Shown here: piece after piece, positions 21,347 through 31,394 of the stretch
Position numbering within the stretch: position 1 is the first letter of the stretch
Layout of the letters: the number at the start of each line of letters is the position of its first letter
NCBI GenBank assembly: GCA_946902875.1
Contig: OX336349.1
Span: 12,423,891-12,487,890 of the forward strand
From: Nematopogon swammerdamellus
Taxonomy: Eukaryota > Arthropoda > Insecta > Lepidoptera > Adelidae
Length of the DNA stretch: 64,000 nucleotides
Direction of reading: 5' to 3'
Translations under genes and position numbers: made by a program
Notes under the pieces: model-generated
Told to the model about the DNA's origin: nothing
Seen by the model: only the letters and a program-made list of their open reading frames with translations
The model's database searches: none

Positions 21347-23545
21347 AGTATGGGACACTCGTCCAAACAAACCAAATGAGCCCAAACTCAAGGGGGTTAC
21401 TAGTAACGGTTGAAGAGTTCCACTGTACACCTCCTGACTCCATCATCAGACCCTCGTCACCAAGTGTATTGGTAGAAGTATGGGACACTCGTCCAAACCA
21501 ACCATATGAGCCCCTAACTCGAGGGGGTTACTAGTAACGGTTGAAGAGTTCCACTGTACACCTCCTGACTTCATCATCAGACCCTCGTCACCAAGTGTAT
21601 TGGTAGAAGTATGGGATAGGACACTCGTTCAAATAAACCAAATGAGCCCAAACTCAAAGGGGTTACTATTAAAGGTTGAAGAGTTCAACTGTACACCTCC
21701 TGACTCCATCATCAGACCCTCGTCACCAAGTGTATTGGTAGAAGTATGGTACACTCGTCCAAACCAACCAAATGAGCCCAAACTCGAGGGGTTTACTAGT
21801 AACGGTTGAAGAGTTCCACTGTACACCTCCTGACTCCATCATCAGACCCTCGTCACCAAGTGTATTGGTAAAAGTATGGGACACTCGTCCAAACCAACCA
21901 TATGAGCCCAAACTCGAGGGGGTTACTAGTAACGGTTGAAGAGTTCCACTGTACACTTCTGACTCCATCATCAGACCCTCGTCACCAAGTGTATTGGTAG
22001 AAGTAAGGGACACTCGTCCAAACCTACCATATGAGCCCAAACTCGAGGGGGTTACTGGTAACCGTTGAAGAGTTCCACTGTACACCTCCTGACTCCATCA
22101 TCAGACCCTCGTCACCAAGTGTATTGGTAGAAGTATGGGACACTCGTCCAAACCAACCAAATGAGCCCGAACTCGAGGAGGTTACTAGTAACGGTTGAAG
22201 AGTTCCACTGTACACCTCCTGACTCCATCATCAGACCCTCGTCATCAAGTGTATTGGTAGAAGTATGGGACATTCGTCCAAACCAACCATATGAGCCCAA
22301 ACTCGAGGGGGTTAATATTAACCGTTGAAGAGTTCCACTGTACACCTCCTGCCTCCATCATCAGACCCTCGTCACCAAGTGTATTGGTAGAAGTATGGGA
22401 CACTCGTCCAAACCAACCATATGAGCCCAAACTCGAGGAAGTTACTAGTAACGGTTGAAGAGTTCCACTGTCCACCTCCTGACTCCATCATCAGACCCTC
22501 GCCAAGTGTATTGGTAGAATTATAGGACACTCGTCCAAACCAACCAAATGAGCGCAAACTCGAGGGGGTTACTAGTAACGGTTGAAGAGTTCCACTGTAC
22601 ACCTCCTGACTCCATCATCAGACCCTCGTCACCATGTGTATTGGTAGAAGTATGGAACACTCGTCCAAACGAACCAAATGAACCCAAACTCGAGGGGGTT
22701 ACTAGTAACGGTTCAAGAGTTCCACTGTCCACCTCCTGACTCCAACATCAGACCCTCGTCACCAAGTGTATTGGTAGAAGTATAGGACACTCGTTCAAAC
22801 AAACCAAATGAGCCCATACTCGAGGGGGTTACTAGTAACGGTTGAAGAGTTCCACTGTACACCTCCTGATTCCATCATCAGACCCTCGTCACCAAGTGTA
22901 TTGGTAGAAGTATGGGACACTCTTCCAAACCAACCATATGAGCGCAAACTCGAGGGGGTTACTAGTAACGGTTGAAGAGTTCCACTGTCCACCTCCTGAC
23001 TCCATCATCAGACCCTCGTCACCATGTGTATTGGTAGAAGTATGGAACACTCGTCCAAACCAACCAAATGAGCCCAAACTCGAGGGGGTTACTAGTAACG
23101 GTTGAAGAGTTCCACTGTACACCTCCTGACTCCAACATCAGACCCTCGTCACCAAGTGTATTGGTAGAAGTATGGGACACTCGTCCAAACCAACCAAATG
23201 AGCCCAAACTCGAGGGGGTTACTAGTAACGGTTGAAGAGTTCCACTGTACACCTCCTGATTCCATCATCAGACCCTCGTCACCAAGTGTATTGGTAGAAG
23301 TATGGGACACTCTTCCAAACCAACCATATGAGCCCAAACTCGAGGGGGTTACTAGTAACGGTTGAAGAGTTCCACTGTCCACCTCCTGACTCCATCATCA
23401 GACCCTCGTCACCAAGTGTATTGGTAGAAGTATGGAACACTCGTCCAAACTAACCATATGAGCCCAAACTCGAGGGGGTTACTAGTAACGGTTGAAGAGT
23501 TCCACTGTCCTCCTCCTGACTCCATCATCAGACCCTCGTTACCAA
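21347..23545 (-). repeat. 130-bp minisatellite, about 17 units (inverted)
   Basis: Reverse-complement array of the one at 10,990. Units contain GGGGGTTACTAGTAACGGTT, GAAGAGTTCCACTGTACAC and CTGACTCCATCATCAGACCC. Variants such as the shortened unit (CCCTCGCCAAGTGTATTGG near 22,497, matching the short unit near 12,586 in copy 1) are shared with copy 1, so the arrays share a common amplified ancestor. The unit with TATGGGATAGGACAC near 21,610 lacks the 30-bp extension seen twice in copy 1. Confidence 0.95.
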
Positions 23546-23716
23546 GTTGAAATTATCATAATATTGTATTGTCACGAGAACTCAATGTGTGTGCAAAGTT
23601 TCATAAAAATCGGTTCAGTAGAAGTAGTTGAAAAAGTTGTCGCAAGATTTGAAACAAAGATAGTAACAAACAAACAAATATACGGAGTCAAGCTAAATAA
23701 AACCGTTTAATAATAA

Positions 23717-23800
23717 TAAAAAATACATCCCGACCAGGATTTGAACCTGGGTCTCTGGCTTGAGACGCCAACGCGGTAACCAACTACACCACCGGGCCAT
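23717..23800 (-). pseudogene. tRNA-like sequence (Glu CTC-like), probably SINE-derived
   Basis: On the minus strand the sequence has a box A (TGGTGTAGTTGG), an anticodon arm TTGGC-GTCTCAA-GCCAG with CTC in the anticodon position, and a T arm CCAGG-TTCAAAT-CCTGG (box B GGTTCAAATCC). The acceptor stem does not form: the 3' strand TCGGGAT has no matching 5' strand. The plus-strand A-run beside it and the second T-arm copy at 23,849 suggest a SINE head or tRNA pseudogene, not a working tRNA. Confidence 0.55.
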
Positions 23801-23848
23801 CAAAATTTCGATCTATTGCACCTTCATGATGTCGCATAATGAACATGA

Positions 23849-23880
23849 TGACCCAGGTTCAAATCCTGGTCGGGATGCAT
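23849..23880 (+). repeat. Inverted copy of the tRNA-like T arm
   Basis: GACCCAGGTTCAAATCCTGG followed by TCGGGATGC repeats, in the opposite orientation, the T arm and 3' acceptor of the tRNA-like sequence at 23,726-23,754. The 28-bp arms enclose about 95 bp. Confidence 0.8.
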
Positions 23881-23885
23881 TTTTT

Positions 23886-23927
23886 CCAATGATTTTCGAT
23901 TTGCATTTTTATAATTAAAAATATATA
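23886..23927 (-). repeat. Right arm of the 37-bp inverted repeat
   Basis: CCAATGATTTTCGATTTGCA followed by TTTTTATAATTAAAAA is the reverse complement of 20,345-20,383 with one mismatch. Confidence 0.8.
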
Positions 23928-23929
23928 TA

Positions 23930-25470
23930 AAACGAGTAGGTACGTGCTTAGTACTAACATATAAACATAAAACAATATTATGTACGTTCTTGCCGTCCTG
24001 TTCATCGGAGCAAGTAGTGAGTAAAATACATAGCTCTAGCAAATTAATACGAATGGGAAGATGATAAGAATCAATGAGAGACTAATGAATGAGTAACTAA
24101 TGAAAGAAGTGCGTTCAAAGCCACAAAGAAAAGTACTCGCGAATATAAAGGAAATTATTAAAATAAATTAACGAATTATCTATTGTCACATACCACCGCA
24201 CCGGGTCAGCCTAGTTGTATGTAACTTCCATGCAATCTATAATAATACCTGTGAACAAAAAAACAATTATGTAACTCCGGCAATAAGAAAACGACAACAG
24301 GAACTTACGAACACCTTTATAGAATCAACTATATCACTAAAGTAATGCTTTATTTAAATTTAAAAAATAATGTATTTTTTGGCATATTTAGATCGTTCCA
24401 TTACCATTTTTATTATTAACAAATTATAATTTTTATTTGCGCACTATCGCTACAAACCATTTCCGCACCCCGCGAATGGAGGCCGATTTTACCAGAATTC
24501 AGCAGCAAAAATAATAAAATTCCCCAACGCTTGCAATAACTCGCTATCTACCGGCTCACATGGAAAGCAATACCTAGAAGAAGCATACACTTTTCGAGGT
24601 GGAAGAAAAATACGCAAGGAGAAATATTCTTCTCTTCTTCTCTTCTCTACTATTATAACGCCACGCTTTGCTTCCTCGTATTGCCTGTGTTGCTGAAGCA
24701 GCTGAAGATGGAGAGAATAATTTTATTAAAATTTTTTAGACATATAATTTAGTTTTTTTTATGTTAATAGTTTGGACACAAACTGTGTAACTTGCAAAAC
24801 AACAACAACAACACAACTTATAACTTTCAAACAAAATTAAGTCACGAAATCTTTTCGAATCGTGTAGCCTCGAAAATGGATATCACTAAGAAATCTGATA
24901 TATTCCGGGATGGTTATGGGCTATGTACAATCACAGCATTACATAGAGAGACAGAGCTGCAAGGTATAATATAAAAACACATAAATGAACTTGTGCTACC
25001 TGATCTATTAAAGATGTACGAACATTGAACATTAATAAGTATAGCTATAAATATATAAACATGTCTATAACAAACATCACGCACTTCCGTATCTTCTGTC
25101 AGGTGCCAATTAAGTGCATGCCGGCCAAATAGTGGCAAGAAGGACAAATGTTTTACGAGGGCGTTTCTGGGTATATACTTCCAGGCCGGCTTATATAATC
25201 CCCTATAGCATAACAAGTCATATTAGTCGCTCGTGGACAGTGGGCACCAGACCGCGTACTGGAGTTCCAATTTCGTTAAAATAATAATTGTAACATGTAT
25301 ACATTCGAAGTATTGGATATCCGTTACTGTATGCCAGTTCTGTAACGGATGCGTGTCATGAACGCTGCTGCTGGATTATAAGATAGAAATAACACAATTT
25401 TGTAGGTACTAATAATTTCAAGGAAATGAATTAAATCTAGGGAAATGAATTAAATCTAGTTTATTGCGCC
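23930..25470. other. No gene recognised
   Basis: Mostly AT-rich. A 100-codon open frame on the minus strand (25,216-24,914) begins with a hydrophilic part containing YIPRNALVKHLSFLPLFGRH; the wording is suggestive of a retroelement end but I cannot name it. A repeated GGAAATGAATTAAATCTAG lies at 25,421-25,458 (two copies, 20 bp). Confidence 0.4.
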
Positions 25471-25760
25471 TTTTTTTTATGGAAACTGACACCGTTGGCT
25501 ACATCACCTACAACATCCATGATGTCAGCCCATAACACCGGGTGAACTTGGTTCCACGTCAGTGCTTCCCTTCGGTCGTGCCAGCTACACTGAACTGGAC
25601 GGAAAACACAAACTATTTACATTGCTGTTACGACTGACCTTTCATTCAGTGCGGTGGTACCAACCCGGGCAGGTTAAACCCTACCAGTTACCAACTAGTA
25701 ATATAAGAAGGGAGTCATATCCCTTAGTCGCCTTTTAAAAAGTTAAAAAAGGCTGACCTA
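25471..25760 (-). mobile_element. tRNA/5S-family SINE, head replaced or truncated
   Basis: Reverse-oriented body from the T-run at 25,471 through GATGTCAGCCCATAACACCG, GTCGTGCCAGCTACACTGAA, CATTCAGTGCGGTGGTACCA and CCCTACCAGTTACC. It continues into TATCCCTTAGTCGCCTTTTA, the start of the alternative 5' block seen complete at 30,239-30,562. The 5S-like segment is absent. Confidence 0.75.
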
Positions 25761-26464
25761 ACACCAAAAGGTAATCTATCTACCAGTAATGCCTGGGATT
25801 GTGGATAAGATTTGTGCGAAGTTAACTGAGGTAAAATATTAATTTATTTAGATTATTTAACACACATATAAATACATTGTATATATTGCTGTGTGTTCAT
25901 ATTATGGTCTATAGAGGTACATAGATACATAATAAACTTACAACAAAGAGACTAGAAAGAGATAGTAACAATGAAAACAATTACAATTTTTGTAATAAGT
26001 GGTATGTTGCGTATATATTGAACTGTTCTGCGACAAAGAGTGCGAACTTAAGCAGAAATCAACATTCTTTGTCTACCAGATTTAGTGAAGAAAAAGGTCG
26101 TGCATGGGTAAATAATTTTCGTGTTAAATCTCATTTCGCATCAAAATACTGTTTATTTTCAGGCCATATTTTCTTCGTAACCAAATAACGCTGCTGTGAC
26201 CCGAAATAAATTGAAAAACATCAAAGAAACAAATTCTCACTAGTGAGTCCCCCCAGGACGGTACCCTTTGTTATCGGTCGTCCCACTTTCTATAAAAATA
26301 AATATTTATGTTCGGGATCACGAGCAGCGTGGTGCCTGTGGGGATCCATTTATTAGAGGACGGAGAACACGGAATAGAAGGCAACAGCAGTACTGAGAGG
26401 GCTTCTGTCTGCGTATGTCCATTGCCAAACCGCCTCAAAGGATAGAAGCGGTATAAACTCTGAA

Positions 26465-26668
26465 CCGGGTTGGTACCACCGCACTGAATGAAACGTCGGT
26501 CGAAACGGCTATGTACATAGTTTATGTTTTCCGTCCAGTTCAGTGTAGCCGGCACGATCGAAGGGAAGCACTGACATGGCTCCTAGTTCCCCCGGTGTTA
26601 TGGGCTGACTGACATCACGGATGTTGTAGGTGATGTCGCCAACGAGGTCAGTTCCCATAAAAAAAATA
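26465..26668 (+). mobile_element. tRNA/5S-family SINE, 5'-truncated
   Basis: Starts at GGGTTGGTACCACCGCACTG and runs through CCAGTTCAGTGTAGCCGGCA and GTTGTAGGTGATGTCGCC to an A-run near 26,660. A short GACT duplication sits in GGGCTGACTGACATC. Typical 5' truncation of a SINE. Confidence 0.75.
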
Positions 26669-26669
26669 T

Positions 26670-27110
26670 ATATAAATGGATTTTGCTGTAGCAATGGTTA
26701 GCGAGTCGCGGTAGTTTTGTCCGACATTTCGGACTGGCGGCGGGTGCAGACGTCATGCGGCAGTACAAAACGCTGCCAAGCGACGACGTCGGCCAAAAAT
26801 ATCGCGATTACTGACAAGTCAGTCAGCGTGTATGCTTCCGCTGCTGGACATACGCCTCTCCGATTTACCATCAGTATCCCTGGCCTTCAGCGTTACAGAA
26901 TCAATACTTTCCCCCGACTTACTTAATGTCGTCGTTCCTCCTGGCGGGTTTTCCCACACTCCGTTTTTCTCGGTTTTCCTGTCCATGGCCGCCAGTGGCC
27001 AGACTACTGAAAATGGTAAGCCAAGGAATAGCAGGAGGGGGGTTTAGTCAAGCCAAAGAATTATAAGTTCTGACGCGCGTACATAAGTACACGCACCCAT
27101 TTTTTATTTA
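26670..27110. other. GC-richer anonymous patch
   Basis: Locally GC-rich sequence with short overlapping open frames (26,717-26,926; 26,832-27,047). The first 120 bp (TTTCGGACTGGCG, GTCGGCCAAAAAT) resembles 37,625-37,665 (CGCCAGTCCGAAACATCGGCC) in reverse, so at least part is a dispersed repeat. No domain recognised. Confidence 0.4.
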
Positions 27111-27114
27111 TGTA

Positions 27115-27375
27115 GTCCGGTATGGGTGGTTGAGTCAGAGAGGCCAGAGCACATGTTCTAACCAGCCAATATCACTTTCGAGAAGGTAGGTGCCATACCC
27201 AGCCACTTTTGAGAAGGTAGGTGCTATACCGGAGACTTCCCTTTGAATTAGTTGCTAAAGAGTAGAATATACTAGAGGAGAACATAGTCGAGGCTGCTGT
27301 GCGGCAATCTTACATTCAGTACGGTGGTATCAACCCAGTCAGCAACAATTTGAGCCAACCACCTAGTAAGGGGCA
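27115..27375 (-). repeat. tRNA-headed SINE family, diverged fragment
   Basis: Reverse-oriented body: GTAGTCCGGTATGGGTGG, GAGCACATGTTCTAACCAGC, then GGTAGGTGCTATACCGGAGA and TACGGTGGTATCAACCCAGT, and CCTAGTAAGGGGCAAGGGA. A ~35-bp piece (TTTCGAGAAGGTAGGTGCCA / TTTTGAGAAGGTAGGTGCTA) is tandemly duplicated near 27,175-27,230. The head is missing. Confidence 0.65.
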
Positions 27376-27379
27376 AGGG

Positions 27380-28433
27380 AATACGAACGTTTAATACACG
27401 TTTGAAGACACACCCAGGTTAAAGGATTCACGCCGAACGATCACGATTCACGATGAACACGTGTATTACGAGCCGTCTTTTGTTTGTAGATTATGTTGTT
27501 GGAGACAATGTGAATTGTAGGCAACATGCCATACGTAGCAAATTTCTATCGTTTTAGTTCTGTGTCGGCTGGCGCTTAGTGAATATTTCCATTTACCAAC
27601 TGACATGGTTGACCTGCAATACCAGTGATGTCAGGTCATTATGAAATATTCCCGCTATGTGCCATATCAGGCGTTCCCTTTGGTATCTTTTCGGCTACAC
27701 CAAACTGGACGAAAAAGTACTGCGACGAATCAAACTACGGCGAAGCCAAAAAGGAAGGTGTCTAGTGATCCGGACATTGGACGGCGCATTACACGAGTCA
27801 GTAAGCCTGGATACGAAATACGGCATCGTTTGTATGAGAACCGAGGTAGCCGCCAAAGGGGTGTGAAGTCTGAGGCGGGAGCGGCGCATGGAACGCCGTG
27901 ATTGGCCGAGCGAGTAGGTAGCCAAGTGACGCCAGTCTTCCATACGTTTGAACGGGATTCATACAATACATAAGTCGCTCATTGTGTCGATTCGCGATGA
28001 AAAGATGAAACGGATTTAACAATATTTAACCCTTCTTTACATCAAGGGAATAATATAACTTTCTCTTAAATGAACAAAGGCAACGCCCCTTTCACAATTT
28101 TGCGAATTTGCAGATTTTCGCATAAACACGATAATAGTTCTAAGTTCTGAGATACCTCGGATACTTTATTATAAATCTACATAAAATTTCCAAAACAATG
28201 ATATGTAAGACCTCGTACATTGGTATTATCTTATTGGAGTATTTGTTATTGGAATTTTCCAAAATTAAAAAAATAATGTTAGAAAGTCGAAAAGTTTTGT
28301 AACCAAAAAAAATATAATTATATTATTAACAACTATTTGCTAATTACTTAGCCAACGATATGACAAATTATATTGCAATATGACTTCGCGAAAAATTCGC
28401 GAAAATCTACCCTACCATAAAAAATTTATGAGT
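27380..28433. other. No gene recognised
   Basis: Positions 27,600-27,720 include a remote SINE-like piece (GGTATCTTTTCGGCTACACC, AACTGGACGAAAAAGTA). A GC-richer part to about 27,990 has overlapping short open frames on both strands but no assignable domain. The rest is AT-rich. Confidence 0.4.
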
Positions 28434-28672
28434 ACCCACCTCGATATTTAATTTTTTTACGGTAAAATGAGGTTTTCCAGGCTTTGCCTTTTTTAACAAA
28501 CTAACCAGCCATACCCACCTGGATATTTAATTTTTTTACGGTAAAATGAGGTTTTCCAGGCTTTGCCTTTTTTAACAAACTAACCAGCCATACCCACCTG
28601 GATATTTAATTTTTTTACGGTAAAATGAGGTTTTCCAGGCTTTGCCTTTTTTAACAAACTAACCAGCCATGC
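28434..28672 (+). repeat. 79-bp tandem repeat, 3 units
   Basis: Units start at 28,434, 28,513 and 28,592 and contain ACCCACCTGGATATTTAATT, TTACGGTAAAATGAGG, TTTTCCAGGCTTTGCC and TTAACAAACTAACCAGCCAT. They are virtually identical, differing by CTCG for CTGG in the first, so the amplification is recent. Confidence 0.95.
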
Positions 28673-28710
28673 AGCTAGAGCCTTATAAAATGTACCATGC
28701 GTCTCTCTGT

Positions 28711-29245
28711 CAGTTATGACCAAAACAAAAGTTCATGTGACAGATGGATAGATCTCACCGAGACCTGAAGTTTGAGTACCAACACGATGGGTCTAGCACC
28801 AGTGGTTCTCGAGTTATGACCAAAACAAAAGTTCATGTGACAGATGGATAGATCTCACCGAGACCTGAAGTTTGAGTACCAACACGATGGGTCTAGCACC
28901 AGTGGTTCTCGAGTTATGACCAAAACAAAAGTTAATGTGACAGATGGATAGATCTCATCGAGACGTTCAGATTGAGTACCAACACGATGGGTCTAAGTCC
29001 ATTGGTTCTCGAGATATGACCAAAACAAATTATCACGTGATAGATGGGTAGATCTCATCGAGACGTTCAGTTTGAGTACCAACACGATGGGTCTAAGTTC
29101 AGTGGTTCTCGAGATATGACCAAAACAAATTATCACGTGACAGATGGGTAGATCTCACCGAGACGTTCAGTTTGAGTACCAACACGATGGGTCTAAGTCC
29201 AGTGGTTCTGTAATATGACCAAAACTAATGATCACGTGACAGATG
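28711..29245 (+). repeat. 100-bp tandem repeat, about 5.3 units
   Basis: Units start at about 28,712, 28,812, 28,912, 29,012, 29,112 and 29,211 with TATGACCAAAACAAA. They contain GTGACAGATGGATAGATCTC, GTTTGAGTACCAACACGATG and GTGGTTCTCGAG. Units 1 and 2 are nearly identical. Later ones diverge (CACCGAGACCTGAAG becomes CATCGAGACGTTCAG). Confidence 0.95.
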
Positions 29246-29249
29246 ATAA

Positions 29250-29560
29250 TTCCGACCCCTCACTCGCATGATCGCATCGCATTTCGCATTTAGATGCTAG
29301 CTAGCTAGCTAGCAGCGGAGCGCAGGCGCTATATAGCATTTAGCATTTAGCAGTACCACAGATAAATAGCACATACTTCATTGCTTTGTGCGTTCCAAAA
29401 CAAACGAACCAACAAAGTTTTACGAACGAAACAGCAATGCTAACTAAAATTAAATGTGATTATTGCTTAGCATTTAGCATTAATTTTTATTCATCAGGGC
29501 GCTTAGCAGTGCTAAATGCTAACGGGGTATTCATTATGAATTAATTTTGTTAATGCTAAG
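29250..29560. repeat. Cluster of TAGCATTTAGCA-type words
   Basis: The heptamer GCATTTA or its relatives recurs many times: CGCATTTCGCATTTAGATGC near 29,278, TAGCATTTAGCATTTAGCAG at 29,335, CTTAGCATTTAGCATTAA near 29,466, and TGCTAAATGCTAACGG at 29,510 in inverted sense. A (GCTA)n run lies at 29,296-29,314. It reads as a degenerate short satellite. Confidence 0.6.
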
Positions 29561-29931
29561 CATAACAAGACTAATTCCCGGTAGACGCATGACCTAAAGA
29601 AATTAATTCCTTTAGAGTCGCTCAAAAGTAAAAACCGGTAGGTACTGGTTGAATGAAAAAAGCGCGATAAACGAATATTGAACGAGGAAACCTGCTGAGG
29701 TTGACTAGAAGAAATGTCCTTTGGCAATAAGGCAGAATGCATGAAATATCTGTATACATTTAACATACATATTTATCAATAAACAAAAAAAATTACAAGA
29801 GCTAACTGCATCCAACACGATAGTCGACCTATGGTGGGTAAGCAGAAAAGAGCTCTCCATACATATTTACGCCGATGTTTGTTACTGAAATTCAAGCGAA
29901 AAATGCTATCAAATTGAATGAAAGTACTTAC

Positions 29932-30011
29932 TCGTGAAAGGTGACTCCATCTGTGTTCAAGTTTGAATTTTTCGACGACTTTTTGCACCAAAGCACTGCA
30001 CAATGAGGCAT
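29932..30011 (-). CDS. THAP-domain protein, candidate first coding exon (partial)
   Basis: On the minus strand an ATG at 30,011-30,009 opens 26 codons beginning MPHCAVLWCKKSSK and ending DGVTFH, after which the exon breaks off in phase 2 at a perfect splice donor GTAAGT (29,931-29,926). A start of the form M..C(A/S)V..C followed some 15 residues later by (V/L)TFH is the signature of the N-terminal half of a THAP zinc finger (C-x2-4-C ... C-x2-H); the later Trp, Cys and His would lie on the next exon. I could not find that exon to the left. THAP domains occur in host transcription factors and in P-element-like transposases, so it may be either. Unspliced, the frame from a start two bases away is only 75 codons and meaningless. 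Confidence 0.55.
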
Positions 30012-30175
30012 TTTGTGACAGACGCGCACGTTCGCTCCGCCTGAGCGGCGGACGGAGACTAAGATCGGTCGCCGGCGCTAGACTGACGCGCTGGCGCGTG
30101 TGCGCCGACGCGCGGCTACCCCTCTCCTCCTATGTATAGCGCATCCAGGCTTACTGACTCGTGGCGCATTAGCAC
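30012..30175 (-). promoter_or_regulatory. GC- and CpG-rich patch upstream of the THAP exon
   Basis: Immediately upstream of the candidate start codon is a patch markedly richer in CG dinucleotides than its surroundings (GCGCGTGTGCGCCGACGCGC, GCCGGCGCTAGACTGACGCG). This is what one expects of a 5' UTR or promoter. I see no clear TATA box or initiator. Assignment rests on position and composition only. Confidence 0.3.
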
Positions 30176-30238
30176 AGAATAGAAAAGACCATTAGGCCGT
30201 GCGAATGCCATACTAGATTTTCAGCTTTTTTATACCCC

Positions 30239-30562
30239 TTTTTTTTTTTTATTGATCCTGACACGGTTGGCTTCATCATCTACAACATCCGTGATGTCAG
30301 CCCATAACACCGGATGAACTTGGTGCCACGTCAGTGAGTCCCTTCGGTCGTGCCGGCTACACTGAACTGGACGAAAAACACAAACTATTTACATAGCCGT
30401 TTCGACCGACCTTTCATTCAGTGCGGTGGTACCAACCCGGGCGGGTTAAACCCTACCACCCAGTAATATAAGAAGGGAGTCATATCCCTTAGTCGCCTTT
30501 TACGACATACGCGGGGAGAGATGCAGTGGGGCTATTCTTTTAAAGTACCGGCCCCACACGGT
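30239..30562 (-). mobile_element. SINE with GTCGTAAAAGGCGACTAAGG-type 5' block
   Basis: Reverse-oriented element from a T-run at 30,239 through the shared SINE body (GATGTCAGCCCATAACACCG, CATTCAGTGCGGTGGTACCA) to a different 5' end: TATCCCTTAGTCGCCTTTTA, CGGGGAGAGATGCAGTGGGG, CTATTCTTTTAAAGTACCGG and CCCCACACGGTACA. The 5S-like head is absent. This 5' block is very common in lepidopteran repeats. Confidence 0.8.
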
Positions 30563-30564
30563 AC

Positions 30565-31390
30565 AAAGGTGTATTACCTTGCAGGTACTTGTTTGCTTTG
30601 TGATTTAGAATATAGTAGACCATATTGTAGCGTGACTCGTAAGTAACATTATTCAATGACATTGTGAAAACATTCGCTTATGGTTATTATAAAAACATTA
30701 AAAAGCGTAATTACAAAATAAAATATAAACCTATAACCAACACAATACATACTAACCCTCCTCGTGCAGGTTGTACGTGGGCTGAAATAGACGAACCGGG
30801 GATTCCACATTTTTCCGGATCCATGAATAAATTTCCTAAAAAACCTATTAGTACGCATCAGCCTAGTATAGGTATATTACGTCAGTAGGGATGAAACCCA
30901 TGCCCGCAGTGCGGGAACAGATGGAGGGATCAAAATTTATTTTTAATCCAAATGCATTGTAGTAACGAATGAAAATGCACATGTGGAACCCCGTCGCACT
31001 CACTAGCTTGCTATGCGTCACTGTAGATGCTAAGAATACGAACGATAACGACTGTGACAAGGTTCTACGTTTATTTTTTATTATTTATTTTACAGCCGAT
31101 CGAGGGAGGCAGCGCACGTCTCGTCCCCCGAGCGATGTTTACGACGTGCGTCTCCAACAAACAAAAAGAAAGCAACGCTGTAAAGCAGTTTTCACCGTCT
31201 CCATTTTCATGCTTTCAACGTGATGGGAGTCTGCAATTCTCTGCAAGCACGCGTTATGTGTCCGCGTCGGCGACTGCGGAATTCTAGCGGTACATTTCGT
31301 GTAGCTTTATTTTATTACTGTTTCGTAAAAAAAGTTTACCTTTAAAAGTCAAAAATAACTTTCATTTACTTACTGAAAGGAGGAGGACCG
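30565..31390. other. No gene recognised; acceptor-like site noted
   Basis: At about 31,070-31,096 a long T-rich tract ends in TTTACAG followed by a GC-richer segment to 31,285 with open frames on the plus strand. This could be a splice acceptor before an exon, but the predicted peptide (QPIEGGSARLVPRAMF and on) matches no domain I know. Unassigned. Confidence 0.35.
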
Positions 31391-31394
31391 TTAA

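Larger units (their letters stand above)
20384..23711 (-). mobile_element. Helitron-like composite unit, copy 2 (inverted)
   Basis: Same order of parts as copy 1 but on the minus strand: entry motif AAACGGTTTTATTTAGC reading in from 23,708, a 130-bp minisatellite at 21,347-23,545, the helicase end at 21,346-21,038 and the palindrome at 20,926-20,384. It is shorter than copy 1 because it has about 17 rather than 21 repeat units. The two units face each other tail to tail across about 5.65 kb. Confidence 0.7.

Noticed and set aside
23717..23800. Functional tRNA-Glu (CTC)
   Set aside because: Boxes A and B and the anticodon arm are fine but the acceptor stem does not pair, and a second inverted T arm lies next to it.
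24914..25216. 100-codon minus frame as a retroelement or host protein
   Set aside because: The RNALVKHLSFLPLFGRHALNWHL part looks protein-like, but I cannot tie it to a family and the rest is hydrophobic AT-rich filler.
31060..31285. Exon after the TTTACAG acceptor-like site
   Set aside because: No matching donor with confidence and no recognisable peptide; long T-tracts ending in AG are frequent in this sequence.
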